64,000 nt of DNA from Rossellomorea aquimaris (GTDB lineage Bacteria; Bacillota; Bacilli; Bacillales; Bacillaceae_B), in contig NZ_VTEX01000002.1 of NCBI RefSeq assembly GCF_008180865.1, forward strand, positions 558,001-622,000, in the 5' to 3' direction. Positions 42,852 through 51,244 of the stretch are shown here, piece by piece. The translations under genes and the position numbers were made by a program. Positions within the stretch are counted from its first letter, which is position 1. Each line of letters begins with the position of its first letter. The notes beneath the pieces are model-generated. The model made no database searches and was not told the origin of the DNA. It saw nothing but the letters and a program-made list of their open reading frames with translations.

Positions 42852-44474
42852 TCAAAACGTTTGAAGTGATGCTCTTTTTTGCCAAAAGCCCAAAAGCAGC
42901 TTGACGATCAGATTGGTTCCGAAAATAAGCAGGGACAGAACGAAAATCTCGTTAAACTTGGCAAAGTGCTGAAGCTGCTGGATTTTACTCGAGACCAATG
43001 ACGTTTCGGCCGTAATCAGAAAGATGATTCCGCTGATGGTGACCATCGAGTTGATGAAATAGTAGCCCGCCATCTCAAGAATGGTCGTGGCTGAGTTCGG
43101 AATGATGACCCGGCGCACGGTTTTGAACCAGCTGTCCCCGAGGAGCTCCCCCGTCGTTTCCCAGCCTGGATTCATCTTCGACAGAGAATGCTTCGCCATC
43201 AAATAAGGGGTCGTGAAAAAATGAATCAAATTACAGAAGATCAATATCGCAAAGGTGCCTTTAAAGCTTGTCCCATTGAATAGAAGCAGATAAGACAGTC
43301 CCAGCACCATCCCGGGAACCGTATTCGTCACCATCGCAATCCAGTCCATGACGGATTTCCCCTTCACAGCTGTCCTTCCATTGATCAGGGCCGCTCCATA
43401 GGCGACAATGGTTCCTAAGATCGCCGTCAGTACGGAAACGTAAAGAGAATTCTTATAGACTCCCGTCAAATCATTGGAGCTGAACGTATCGATGATATGC
43501 TCCAAGGTAAACGTATTATTGAACGGATACTGCTTCAGGAACGGAGCAATGAACATAATCGCAAACGTCGCGACCATTCCTGATAAAATAAGAAAGGACA
43601 GTGATCCGAGTACTGTGTCCCTCCACCGGTTTCGCATCAGTTCCGTGTCCGTCACCTTGTCATAATGAAAATTCAATTTCTCCAAATAGTGAAGGAGCAA
43701 TATCCCCAAGACAGCCGGCAGCAGCATCAGTACGGCGATCACGGCCCCCTGATTGAAATCCGGTATCGCTCCGAGCATCACCTGATACAACAGGGTCGCG
43801 ACCACCGTATACGTTCCGCCGATGGAGGCGGGAATCCCGAAGTCTGTAAAGCTGAGAATGAACGAAAGGACAAAGGCCCCTCCAAGCGTCCCCCACAGCG
43901 GGCGGATAATCGTGTTCATAAAGCTTCGAAGTGTACTGTCCCCCATCAGCTTTGAGACGATGATGAATTTCTTGTCAATGTACTGAAATGAATTATGAAT
44001 GACGAGAAACGCCGGCGGTAAAGTGTAGATCACATAACCGATAAGCAGCCCGTTAAAGCCATACATATTAAAGAGCGGTGAGCCAAACAGCTTCGAAAAC
44101 AGCCCCTGATTTCCGAAGGAGTACATAATGGCAAACCCGTATGTAATCGTAGGAAGCAGCATGGGCAGGAGTATACCTGTCTTCAATACACCCTTGAAGG
44201 TGGGATGTATTCTCGTTGCATTGATTGAGTAGGCCATTACAAATGCCAGGACCGTTGTGATCAATGCAGTTACAGCCGATACTTTAAAGCTGTTCCCGAT
44301 CGCGGTTAATATGTCCTTATTGGATAAGGCATCGAGATACGTCGAGAACGTGAAACCCTGACCACTTTCCAGGGACTTCATCAGTAAGACCATGAGAGGC
44401 AGCACCAAAAAGATTAGAAACAGTCCTACTGCCGCGTAAAAGATGATCCTCATTTCCGATTTCACTTTAATCAT
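42852..44474 (-). CDS. 2-aminoethylphosphonate ABC transporter permease (fused)
   Basis: 540 residues from ATG 44474 (GGTGAT upstream); an ATG at 44495 lies further inside the ATPase gene. Two six-helix halves are joined in one chain, each with an EAA-type loop (for example FKGVLKTGILLPMLLPTITYGF and the segment around PGWETTGELLGDSWFKTVRR). This FbpB-like fused design is the one seen in aminoethylphosphonate importers. Works with the ATPase whose gene it overlaps by eight bases. Confidence 0.92.
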   Translation of the reverse strand: MIKVKSEMRIIFYAAVGLFLIFLVLPLMVLLMKSLESGQGFTFSTYLDALSNKDILTAIGNSFKVSAVTALITTVLAFVMAYSINATRIHPTFKGVLKTGILLPMLLPTITYGFAIMYSFGNQGLFSKLFGSPLFNMYGFNGLLIGYVIYTLPPAFLVIHNSFQYIDKKFIIVSKLMGDSTLRSFMNTIIRPLWGTLGGAFVLSFILSFTDFGIPASIGGTYTVVATLLYQVMLGAIPDFNQGAVIAVLMLLPAVLGILLLHYLEKLNFHYDKVTDTELMRNRWRDTVLGSLSFLILSGMVATFAIMFIAPFLKQYPFNNTFTLEHIIDTFSSNDLTGVYKNSLYVSVLTAILGTIVAYGAALINGRTAVKGKSVMDWIAMVTNTVPGMVLGLSYLLLFNGTSFKGTFAILIFCNLIHFFTTPYLMAKHSLSKMNPGWETTGELLGDSWFKTVRRVIIPNSATTILEMAGYYFINSMVTISGIIFLITAETSLVSSKIQQLQHFAKFNEIFVLSLLIFGTNLIVKLLLGFWQKRASLQTF

Positions 44475-45219
44475 GGCTATCACCAAACAGGGCATAAATA
44501 TTGTTTCGCTTAATTTGTAATTGCTTTAGTATGAACTCCCGGACGAACTCATCCTCTGGCTGTTGGATAATTTCCGTGGGCGTTCCAAACTGGGCGACCT
44601 TTCCTTCATTAATAATGAGAATTTTATCGGAAAGCGTCAGTGCTTCCTCGGGATCATGGGTGACGATGATCGTCGTGAGCCCCAATTCTTTCGCGATCGA
44701 CTTGATCCGGTCCTTGATGGACTCCTTGATCACGCCATCCAGTGCACTAAGCGGTTCATCCAGTAACAGCACTTTCGGCCTGGTCACCAATGTCCGTGCA
44801 AGTGCGACTCGTTGTTTCTGACCGCCTGACAACTCTCCGATCCGTTTTTCCAGATGTGGCTTCAGCTCCAGGAAGTCAATGTATTCCTCCAATTCTGCCT
44901 CTGATATTTTCGTTTTCTGATTTTTAAGGCCGTACACGATATTTTGATACGCGTTCAAATTAGGAAATAACGCATAATCCTGAAAGACGATATTGAATCC
45001 GCGCTTTTTCATGGAAACATGTGAAACGTCCTGCCCGCTGAAGAGAATTCGTCCACCATCCATATTGGTCAGTCCGAGGATGATGTTGAGCAGCGTCGTT
45101 TTCCCACTCCCGCTCGGACCCAGAAGCGAAACGATTTCCCCTTGTTTAATGTCAATCGTGATATCCTCTAACACGACTTTTTTATCGAATTGTTTGCGAA
45201 CTCCATGTAATGTAAGCAA
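44467..45219 (-). CDS. 2-aminoethylphosphonate ABC transporter ATP-binding protein
   Basis: 250 residues from TTG 45219: AAGGAGG lies eight bases upstream, whereas the GTG at 45240 would put that site inside the gene. Walker A GPSGSGKTTLLN, Q-loop VFQDYALFPN, signature LSGGQKQRVALA and Walker B VLLLDEPLSALD are complete. It is the first gene of the phosphonate operon. Confidence 0.94.
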   Translation of the reverse strand: MLTLHGVRKQFDKKVVLEDITIDIKQGEIVSLLGPSGSGKTTLLNIILGLTNMDGGRILFSGQDVSHVSMKKRGFNIVFQDYALFPNLNAYQNIVYGLKNQKTKISEAELEEYIDFLELKPHLEKRIGELSGGQKQRVALARTLVTRPKVLLLDEPLSALDGVIKESIKDRIKSIAKELGLTTIIVTHDPEEALTLSDKILIINEGKVAQFGTPTEIIQQPEDEFVREFILKQLQIKRNNIYALFGDSHD

Positions 45220-45297
45220 ACGCGTCACCTCCTTAATCACACCCTCAGTATAAAAACTCTCTGTAAACAGACGTCACTTTTTGTGTAAACGTTATGT

Positions 45298-45340
45298 AAA
45301 AGTTGCACATATCTTACCTAACTTTTAATTAACTTTTGCA
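45298..45340. promoter_or_regulatory. Candidate operator repeats between phosphonate operon and its regulator
   Basis: AAAAGTTGCA (45298-45307) faces TAACTTTTAA (45319-45328) and TTAACTTTTGCA (45329-45340). The outer copies are inverted (AAAAGTTGCA against TTTTGCA-type) and the inner pair are direct at about 11 bases. This is the only repeat cluster in the divergent promoter region and is a fair candidate for DeoR-family regulator binding. Confidence 0.4.
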
Positions 45341-45439
45341 TATATTAACAGAGATGTTTTCATATTTTTACAAGATCATCATTGAAAGATTCCACCAGTA
45401 CCCTTAGACTACAAGTAACAATAATGAATGGGTGAGGTT

Positions 45440-46201
45440 ATGTTTCCACTTGAAAGACGTCAAAGAATCATTGACTTATTAAAAGAGAAGAAGGTACTAA
45501 AGCACGCAGAACTTACGGAAGAGTTAGGCATATCCATTGATACACTTAGGAGAGACTTAAACATCCTTTCTGACAATAATGAGATCGAGAAGATTTATGG
45601 AGGGATCAAATTAGTCGAAACTGACACAGGGGAATCCGCGATGGCTGATCGAATGGTCAGCCACCTGGAAGAAAAGGAAAACATCGCGCGACTATGCAAT
45701 GAACAGATTCAAGAGGGAGATTGCATTTACATCGACAGCGGCTCCACGACCTACCAATTGGCAAAAGCCATCAAGAATAGAAAAAATCTGACCGTCGTGA
45801 CCAATTCTCTGCCTGTCATCACGGAACTCATCAACAGTGAAGTCGAACTTATCATCATCGGGGGCAAAATCAGAAGACACGAAAGCTCGGTGGTCGCCTA
45901 TGATTATATTTTTAATTTCGATGAGTTGAACATTGTCAAAGCCTTTATTTGTGCGAGCGGAATCACCACTGGGCGAGGCATATCGGATTATAACCTTGAA
46001 GAAGCCGTCACAAGGAAAAAAATCATCGAGATCTCGAAAGAAGTCTATGTGGCAGCAGACCACACAAAATTCGGCAAGGAAGTCACCGTCCGGATCGCCC
46101 CACTTGAAAAGATCGAGTATATTGTCACCGATCAGCATGTCAGCCCTCAGTGGATTGGGGAATTCAGCACTTGTGAGACGAAGTTACTCATTGCTGAGTA
46201 A
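45440..46201 (+). CDS. DeoR-family transcriptional regulator
   Basis: 253 residues from ATG 45440 (GGTGAGG upstream); an in-frame ATG four codons earlier lies within that site. The N-terminal winged helix reads ERRQRIIDLLKEKKVLKHAELTEELGISIDTLRRDL. The sugar-phosphate-type sensor domain has DSGSTTYQLAKAI and IIGGKIRRHESS. Divergent placement next to the aminoethylphosphonate operon makes it the likely repressor or activator, with a phosphorylated metabolite as effector. Confidence 0.93.
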   Translation: MFPLERRQRIIDLLKEKKVLKHAELTEELGISIDTLRRDLNILSDNNEIEKIYGGIKLVETDTGESAMADRMVSHLEEKENIARLCNEQIQEGDCIYIDSGSTTYQLAKAIKNRKNLTVVTNSLPVITELINSEVELIIIGGKIRRHESSVVAYDYIFNFDELNIVKAFICASGITTGRGISDYNLEEAVTRKKIIEISKEVYVAADHTKFGKEVTVRIAPLEKIEYIVTDQHVSPQWIGEFSTCETKLLIAE

Positions 46202-46206
46202 TTTAA

Positions 46207-46236
46207 AAACCGCGACTGGCCAGGCCGTCGCGGTTT
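46207..46236 (+). terminator. Terminator of the DeoR-family gene
   Basis: Perfect ten-base stem AAACCGCGAC/GTCGCGGTTT, five bases after the stop codon. The T-run is short (TTT). Confidence 0.8.
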
Positions 46237-46328
46237 GTCATTAGGGAAGAAACGTCAGCCCTTAAAAGAAGCACAATGATCACTTCACATGCTACAATGA
46301 TGTTGATTACATTAAGGAGGGAATTACC

Positions 46329-46826
46329 ATGTTCACAACAGTAAGTAGTTTCGTACAAGAATGGAAACAAGAAGCCGCCGTTACCCAAAAGGTCCTGGAT
46401 GCACTGACGGATGAGTCATTGAAACATGAAGTTGCACCTGACTTGTACAGCATCGGAAGCGTCGCCTGGCATATCACGGGATCCGTTTATTACTTCCCGG
46501 CCCAGCTTGGTATCACCTTTGAAGTGCCGGATCTTCGAAAAGAAGCACCTGCATCTGCCTCAGAAATCAGTGAAACGTATAGAACGGTAAGTACTCGTCT
46601 TGCTGAAGCCGTTTCTGAACAGGTTTCAGATGAGAAAATGAACGAAGTGGTGAACCTGTTCGGGATGGATATGCCGGTGCAAGCCGTATTCCGTCTGCTT
46701 ATTCAGCACCAGGCTCATCACCGTGGTCAATTGACGACTCTTATGAGACAGGCTGATTTGAATGTTCCCGGCGTGTATGGTCCGAGTAAGGAAGAATGGG
46801 AAGCGATGAATGCACAGAAGAGTTAA
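46329..46826 (+). CDS. DinB family protein
   Basis: 165 residues, four-helix DinB/YfiT fold. The usual three His ligands are visible: one in VAWHITGSVY and two in HQAHHRGQLTTLMRQ. Related proteins are thiol-dependent (bacillithiol or mycothiol) transferases or damage-induced proteins. AAGGAGG precedes the ATG. It is flanked by terminators and stands alone. Confidence 0.9.
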   Translation: MFTTVSSFVQEWKQEAAVTQKVLDALTDESLKHEVAPDLYSIGSVAWHITGSVYYFPAQLGITFEVPDLRKEAPASASEISETYRTVSTRLAEAVSEQVSDEKMNEVVNLFGMDMPVQAVFRLLIQHQAHHRGQLTTLMRQADLNVPGVYGPSKEEWEAMNAQKS

Positions 46827-46837
46827 TTTGAGTGAGG

Positions 46838-46865
46838 ACAACCGGCGGTTGCCGGTTGTTTTTTT
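46838..46865 (+). terminator. Terminator of the dinB-like gene
   Basis: Nine-base stem ACAACCGGC/GCCGGTTGT with loop GGTT and a following run of T. Confidence 0.9.
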
Positions 46866-46867
46866 GT

Positions 46868-47049
46868 TTAATAGAAAGACATAGCATCTTCCAGCGCAAT
46901 AACCGTATTCTCCTTGTTTTTAAGTAGCGATAAATGTGTGGAAATCGTCCTTCCATTTTATTGATTAATAAGTGCCGCCGGTGTTCTCTGATCCCGTAAG
47001 CCACCGGTTCATCTGTGACTTTAAAGTCGTTTGGAATATAGCGATCCAC
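46868..47049 (-). pseudogene. paiB: paiB remnant downstream of paiA
   Basis: Starting 12 bases after paiA, the sequence encodes YIPNDFKVTDEPVAYGI, matching the first 20 residues of the intact PaiB at 56762-57367 ([17 protein letters not shown]). The ATG has become GCT-ATA, the frame then drifts, and most of the gene is missing. Traces such as KNKENTVIAL correspond to the ENQTVLAV region. It is a dead copy of the second gene of the paiAB operon. Confidence 0.85.
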
Positions 47050-47061
47050 CTTTTAACAATA

Positions 47062-47595
<534 letters not shown>

Positions 47596-48048
47596 TCAAT
47601 ACTTTCTCTTATTTCCTTTTTTAACATATTCCCAGTCCTTTTCGACATTTGCCCTTACTCTTTGAAGAAGATTTAAAATCATTTCCTCTTCACTATCGGA
47701 AAACCCCTCTAATGCCATAAGATCGGAATGATCATTTTCCCTTTTTATAAAGGGATAGACCGTCTCCCCTTTCTCTGTTGGAAAAAGCTTTTTAATTTTT
47801 TTGTTCTGATTGTCTTCTTTCTTTTCAATAAAACCATTGATTTCAAGTTTTTTTATGGCACGAGATGCTGTTGTCCGGTCCACTTTTATCATCTCAGCAA
47901 CCTTTTCTTGAATGATCCCCGGGTTTTCACAAATACGCACAAGGTACAAATACTGCCCTTTTGTCAGGTCATATTCCTTAAATTCTATATTACTGATCGA
48001 ATCCAGCGCCCTTGCAATCATTCCAATTTCACGAAGAATCCCTTTCAT
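47596..48048 (-). CDS. MarR-family transcriptional regulator
   Basis: 150 residues. The winged helix is seen in FKEYDLTKGQYLYLVRICENPGIIQEKVAEMIKVDRTTASRAIKKLEINGFIEKK. AAGGAG precedes the ATG. It leads the operon with paiA and probably controls both itself and paiA through the dyad at 48102-48113. The effector is unknown. Confidence 0.93.
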   Translation of the reverse strand: MKGILREIGMIARALDSISNIEFKEYDLTKGQYLYLVRICENPGIIQEKVAEMIKVDRTTASRAIKKLEINGFIEKKEDNQNKKIKKLFPTEKGETVYPFIKRENDHSDLMALEGFSDSEEEMILNLLQRVRANVEKDWEYVKKGNKRKY

Positions 48049-48101
48049 AATGAACTCCTTATTTTTAGTAAATAATATATTTTAAATCTATCCTAACTTT
48101 A

Positions 48102-48113
48102 TTGCATTTGCAA
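48102..48113. promoter_or_regulatory. Candidate MarR operator TTGCATTTGCAA
   Basis: Perfect dyad TTGCA-TT-TGCAA, 54 bases before the MarR start codon. Sites with inverted TTGC/GCAA are common for this family. It could also touch the promoter of the divergent YitT gene. Confidence 0.42.
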
Positions 48114-48194
48114 CAAAAAATCAAAAACAGTGCTTCCTCATGAAGTTTCCCTGTGCTATAGTATCCTAGTATTCAAATAGAACGGAGTGATGAA

Positions 48195-49028
48195 ATGAAT
48201 ACGACTGTGAAGGAAATTACGTTGATTATTATAGGGTCCCTTTTCTTTGCCCTCGGCGTGAACTTATTCGCGATCCCGAATGAGCTTGGGGAAGGCGGCG
48301 TGACAGGTATATCCATGACCCTCTATTATGTATTGGGATGGTCACCGGGTATCACGAACTTCGTCATGAACGGGGTCCTCTTAGCGATCGGTTATAAAGT
48401 ATTAAATAAACGCGTGACCTGGTACACCATGCTTGCGATTTTCTTTTCCTCTCTCTTCATTCATTTGACTGAAGGCATGGGGAAGTCCGTCGATATCATG
48501 CTCGGCACGGTCTTCGCCGGTGTGTTCATCGGATTAGGTCTCGGGATTGTCCTGCGTTCAGGTGGGACGACGGGAGGATCCACCATCATTGCCCGCATGC
48601 TGAATCAGCATTTCGGCTGGGCCGTCAGTACAACGATGTTCGTGTTCGATATTGTGGTCGTTCTCGGTTCATCGTTTGTCATCGGGGTAGAGAATACCAT
48701 GTACACGGGAATTTCCATCTATATCAGTACGAAGATCCTGGATTACTTGATTGATGGTTTCGATACCCGAAAGGCCGTCACGATCATTTCCGCTCATACC
48801 GACGCCATCGCTGAAAAAGTGAGCGCTGAAATGGACCGCGGGGTGACCGTCATTAATGCAAGAGGTCATTATTCGAAAGAATCCAAGGATATCTTGTATG
48901 TGGTCATCAATAAGCAGGAGCTCTTCCTCTTAAAGAAGATGATCCAGCACATTGATGAGAAAGCGTTTGTGGTGGTCCATGATGTGAGGGATGTGTTCGG
49001 GGAAGGATTTACGTTTCCGAAGACATAA
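48195..49028 (+). CDS. YitT family membrane protein (DUF161-DUF2179)
   Basis: 277 residues. Five or six helices cover about 1-180, with the family segments FALGVNLFAIPNELGEGGVTGI and GLGIVLRSGGTTGGSTIIAR. A cytoplasmic DUF2179 domain (about 195-277, VTIISAHTDAIAEKV) ends the protein. Its transport role is not established; members are common in Bacillus. The ATG has ACGGAGTG upstream. Confidence 0.92.
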   Translation: MNTTVKEITLIIIGSLFFALGVNLFAIPNELGEGGVTGISMTLYYVLGWSPGITNFVMNGVLLAIGYKVLNKRVTWYTMLAIFFSSLFIHLTEGMGKSVDIMLGTVFAGVFIGLGLGIVLRSGGTTGGSTIIARMLNQHFGWAVSTTMFVFDIVVVLGSSFVIGVENTMYTGISIYISTKILDYLIDGFDTRKAVTIISAHTDAIAEKVSAEMDRGVTVINARGHYSKESKDILYVVINKQELFLLKKMIQHIDEKAFVVVHDVRDVFGEGFTFPKT

Positions 49029-49040
49029 GAAATAGATTAT

Positions 49041-49064
49041 GGCCCGTGGCGGTTGCCGCGGGCC
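49041..49064 (+). terminator. Hairpin after the YitT gene
   Basis: GGCCCGTGGC, loop GGTT, GCCGCGGGCC: a ten-base GC-rich stem with one wobble pair, 12 bases after the stop. The following T-run is poor. Confidence 0.6.
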
Positions 49065-49235
49065 CGTTTACTTGGTCCACCTTGACCTGTGACTTGTCTC
49101 TTATACTCTAATTTTATTTAAAATAGCTCGTTTTCTATTAGATTTTGAGTAAATTTTAGGAAACTGCTCTAGTTTTCATATTAAAAGGACCGTCATATTG
49201 ACCTATTTATGGGTCTCCAACTTCAATTCTCATCA

Positions 49236-49261
49236 CCTCACCCATTATGTGAGGCTTTTTT
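49236..49261 (+). terminator. Orphan terminator-like hairpin
   Basis: CCTCAC, loop CCATTAT, GTGAGG, then CTTTTTTT. No gene ends just before it, so it may serve a short untranslated RNA or back up the YitT terminator. Confidence 0.55.
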
Positions 49262-49270
49262 TCGCTCTTT

Positions 49271-49340
49271 ACGAGCCATTTCCGGCGAGATATGAGCAGG
49301 AATTCTGATATATGAGCCAACAATGCCATTATATGAGCCG
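49271..49340. repeat. Degenerate 20-21 bp repeats with ATATGAGCC core
   Basis: GAGC occurs at 49273, 49294, 49314 and 49335, each preceded by ATAT or AC and followed by variable sequence. The spacing of 21, 20 and 21 bases equals two helical turns. The purpose is unknown. Confidence 0.6.
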
Positions 49341-49750
49341 TTTGTGAGAAATCTTTTTACATGAGAGCATCGAATTAGTTGGATTCATAATAGGATAACC
49401 ATCCCCTTCAGTTTCCTTCTCGTTTCCCGTATCACTTTTTAAAGTCAGGACTCCTTGGTCAGCATTCTCACATACTACGCTGAGAAAGGCAACACACCCA
49501 TACGATTTTCATCTCCAGTCCTCTTCCTTATCAGATTCCTTTCCCAGTTGGCCACCTACCTATGCTTTGTACAAAACAATCTGTAAGCTTTCAACATCTT
49601 GATCATTAATCCGTAATTAAACGACAAATTTTCAGTTCGGTTAGAGGTTGGAGTGAAAGTAAAGCCAGTTTAATGTAAACCTCCTACTAATAATATTCTT
49701 CATAAATGTAAAGAATATATCTACTTAACCATTTCCAATGGAGGATAACC

Positions 49751-50773
49751 ATGTCAACAGACAAAATCAAATTAACTTCGGCTGAAATTGCCACCCTTTG
49801 GTCTGCTTATATGAATGACACCATGGCTCACTGCATCTTAGAATATTTTTATGTTCATGCAAAGGATAAAGAAATACGTCCGCTTGTTGGATATGCAAGA
49901 ACCATTACAAAAACACATATTGAGAAAATCACTCTTATTTTTAAGGATGAAGGGTTGCTCTTACCTAATGGATTTGCTATTGAAAAAGATGTTAATTTAA
50001 ATGCACCCAGGTTATATACGGATGAATTTATGTTAACTTTTTTAGACCTTATGTCAAAATCAGGGTTAATTGCCTATGGCGGATTTATTTCAATGGTTTC
50101 TCGAAAAGACATAAGAACTTATCTAATTGAACAATTACATGAGACAACAAAATTGTTTGACGCATGTACTGATGCCGCTCTTCTTAAAGGGCTATATGTT
50201 AAAGCACCTTATATTGCATATCCCACTAGAAACGATTTTGTCGACAATAAATCCTATTTATCTGGTTTTTCCTTTTTTAATAAGGAACGCCCTTTAAATG
50301 CTATTGAAATTTCATATTTATTTATGAACATTAAAACCAATGTACTTGGAACAAAGCTCGCAATAAGTTTTGCTCAAACCTCGCCTCGTGAGGATGTCCA
50401 AAAATGGATGTTACGAGGAAGCGATATTGCAAAAAAGCATATTGAGATATTTTCAAAAAAATTACTGGATAATAATATACAATCTCCTATGTCTTCAGAC
50501 GTATCCATTACAAACGAGACGACTCCACCTTTTTCAGATAAATTAACATTATTTCTTATGACTTTTTTAAGCGCATCTGGGGTGGGTAATTATTCAACTG
50601 CAGCAGCTGCAAGTCAGAGAAATGATTTAGTTCTTATCTATGAAAGACTTTCATTGGAAATAGGACAATATGCAAAAGACGGTGCAAATATAATGATTAA
50701 GAATAAATGGTTGGAAGAACCACCAGGTACAATAGATAAAGAAAAGTTGTCTAAATCCAAAGATCCTGAGTAG
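49751..50773 (+). CDS. DUF3231 family protein
   Basis: 340 residues made of two related four-helix halves (about 5-165 and 175-330). Each opens with a segment like LTSAEIATLWSAYMNDTMAHCILEYF or LNAIEISYLFMNIKTNVLGTKLAISF. This duplicated ferritin-like design is DUF3231, known from Bacillus genomes and often linked to spores. GGAGG precedes the ATG. The coding sequence is AT-rich relative to neighbours. No metal-ligand set is obvious. Confidence 0.85.
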   Translation: MSTDKIKLTSAEIATLWSAYMNDTMAHCILEYFYVHAKDKEIRPLVGYARTITKTHIEKITLIFKDEGLLLPNGFAIEKDVNLNAPRLYTDEFMLTFLDLMSKSGLIAYGGFISMVSRKDIRTYLIEQLHETTKLFDACTDAALLKGLYVKAPYIAYPTRNDFVDNKSYLSGFSFFNKERPLNAIEISYLFMNIKTNVLGTKLAISFAQTSPREDVQKWMLRGSDIAKKHIEIFSKKLLDNNIQSPMSSDVSITNETTPPFSDKLTLFLMTFLSASGVGNYSTAAAASQRNDLVLIYERLSLEIGQYAKDGANIMIKNKWLEEPPGTIDKEKLSKSKDPE

Positions 50774-50783
50774 GGAATCGACT

Positions 50784-50829
50784 AAAATGTCCTCACCTTT
50801 TGATTCAAAGAGGCAGGACATTTTTTTTT
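50784..50829 (+). terminator. Terminator of the DUF3231 gene
   Basis: Ten-base stem AAAATGTCCT/AGGACATTTT around a 21-base loop, followed by a run of T. Confidence 0.88.
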
Positions 50830-50969
50830 GCATAAATCGAGGTCATTCAAATATTCTTTCAGAAATTAAACGCCCTTCTCAATCCCGGTCCGTCTCCATC
50901 AACGGAATACGCTACATCCACATTCCCTACCCTCACCCATTTATCCATATAAACCTCCATGAGGGGTTA

Positions 50970-51164
50970 TTTTGTTTTACAAACCAAATAAATGTTAAGG
51001 TCTATCCCGTCATTCCACCCAAAGTAGAATACGAGTTGACCCCTCTTGGGGAAGGGTTGAGACCAGTTGTCCAATACTTGCAGGAATGGGACATGAACTT
51101 CGGATCCATTACGACAAAAGAAGGACTGATAGTAGCAGAATGGAAGGTCTGCTTGCACCAATAG
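50970..51164 (+). pseudogene. HxlR-family regulator remnant (C-terminal part)
   Basis: The stretch VYPVIPPKVEYELTPLGEGL followed by RPVVQYLQEW is the wing and last helix of an HxlR-type winged-helix repressor. The DNA-recognition helix and start are missing; upstream sequence in the same frame is not protein-like. It ends at TAG 51162-51164 and still has its own terminator, so only the 5' part was lost. Confidence 0.75.
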
Positions 51165-51167
51165 TGC

Positions 51168-51210
51168 AAAACGCCAAAGATCCTTTATTGGAAGGAAACC
51201 TTGGCGTTTT
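51168..51210. terminator. Bidirectional terminator
   Basis: AAAACGCCAAAG/CTTGGCGTTTT around a 20-base loop, with T-runs on both sides. It would serve the HxlR remnant and, from the other side, the germination operon ending at 51245. Confidence 0.88.
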
Positions 51211-51244
51211 TTATCATTATATACTTACCTAGAATACATTTTAT

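Larger units (their letters stand above)
49065..49750. other. Intergenic region upstream of the DUF3231 gene
   Basis: Nearly 700 bases with no convincing gene. Apart from the terminator-like hairpin at 49236 and the periodic ATATGAGCC repeats at 49271-49340, it shows only AT-rich sequence and the GGAGG site of the next gene. Confidence 0.4.

Noticed and set aside
43665..43955. Charged frame opposite the phosphonate permease
   Set aside because: Antisense of transmembrane codons gives misleading charged sequence; no start signal.
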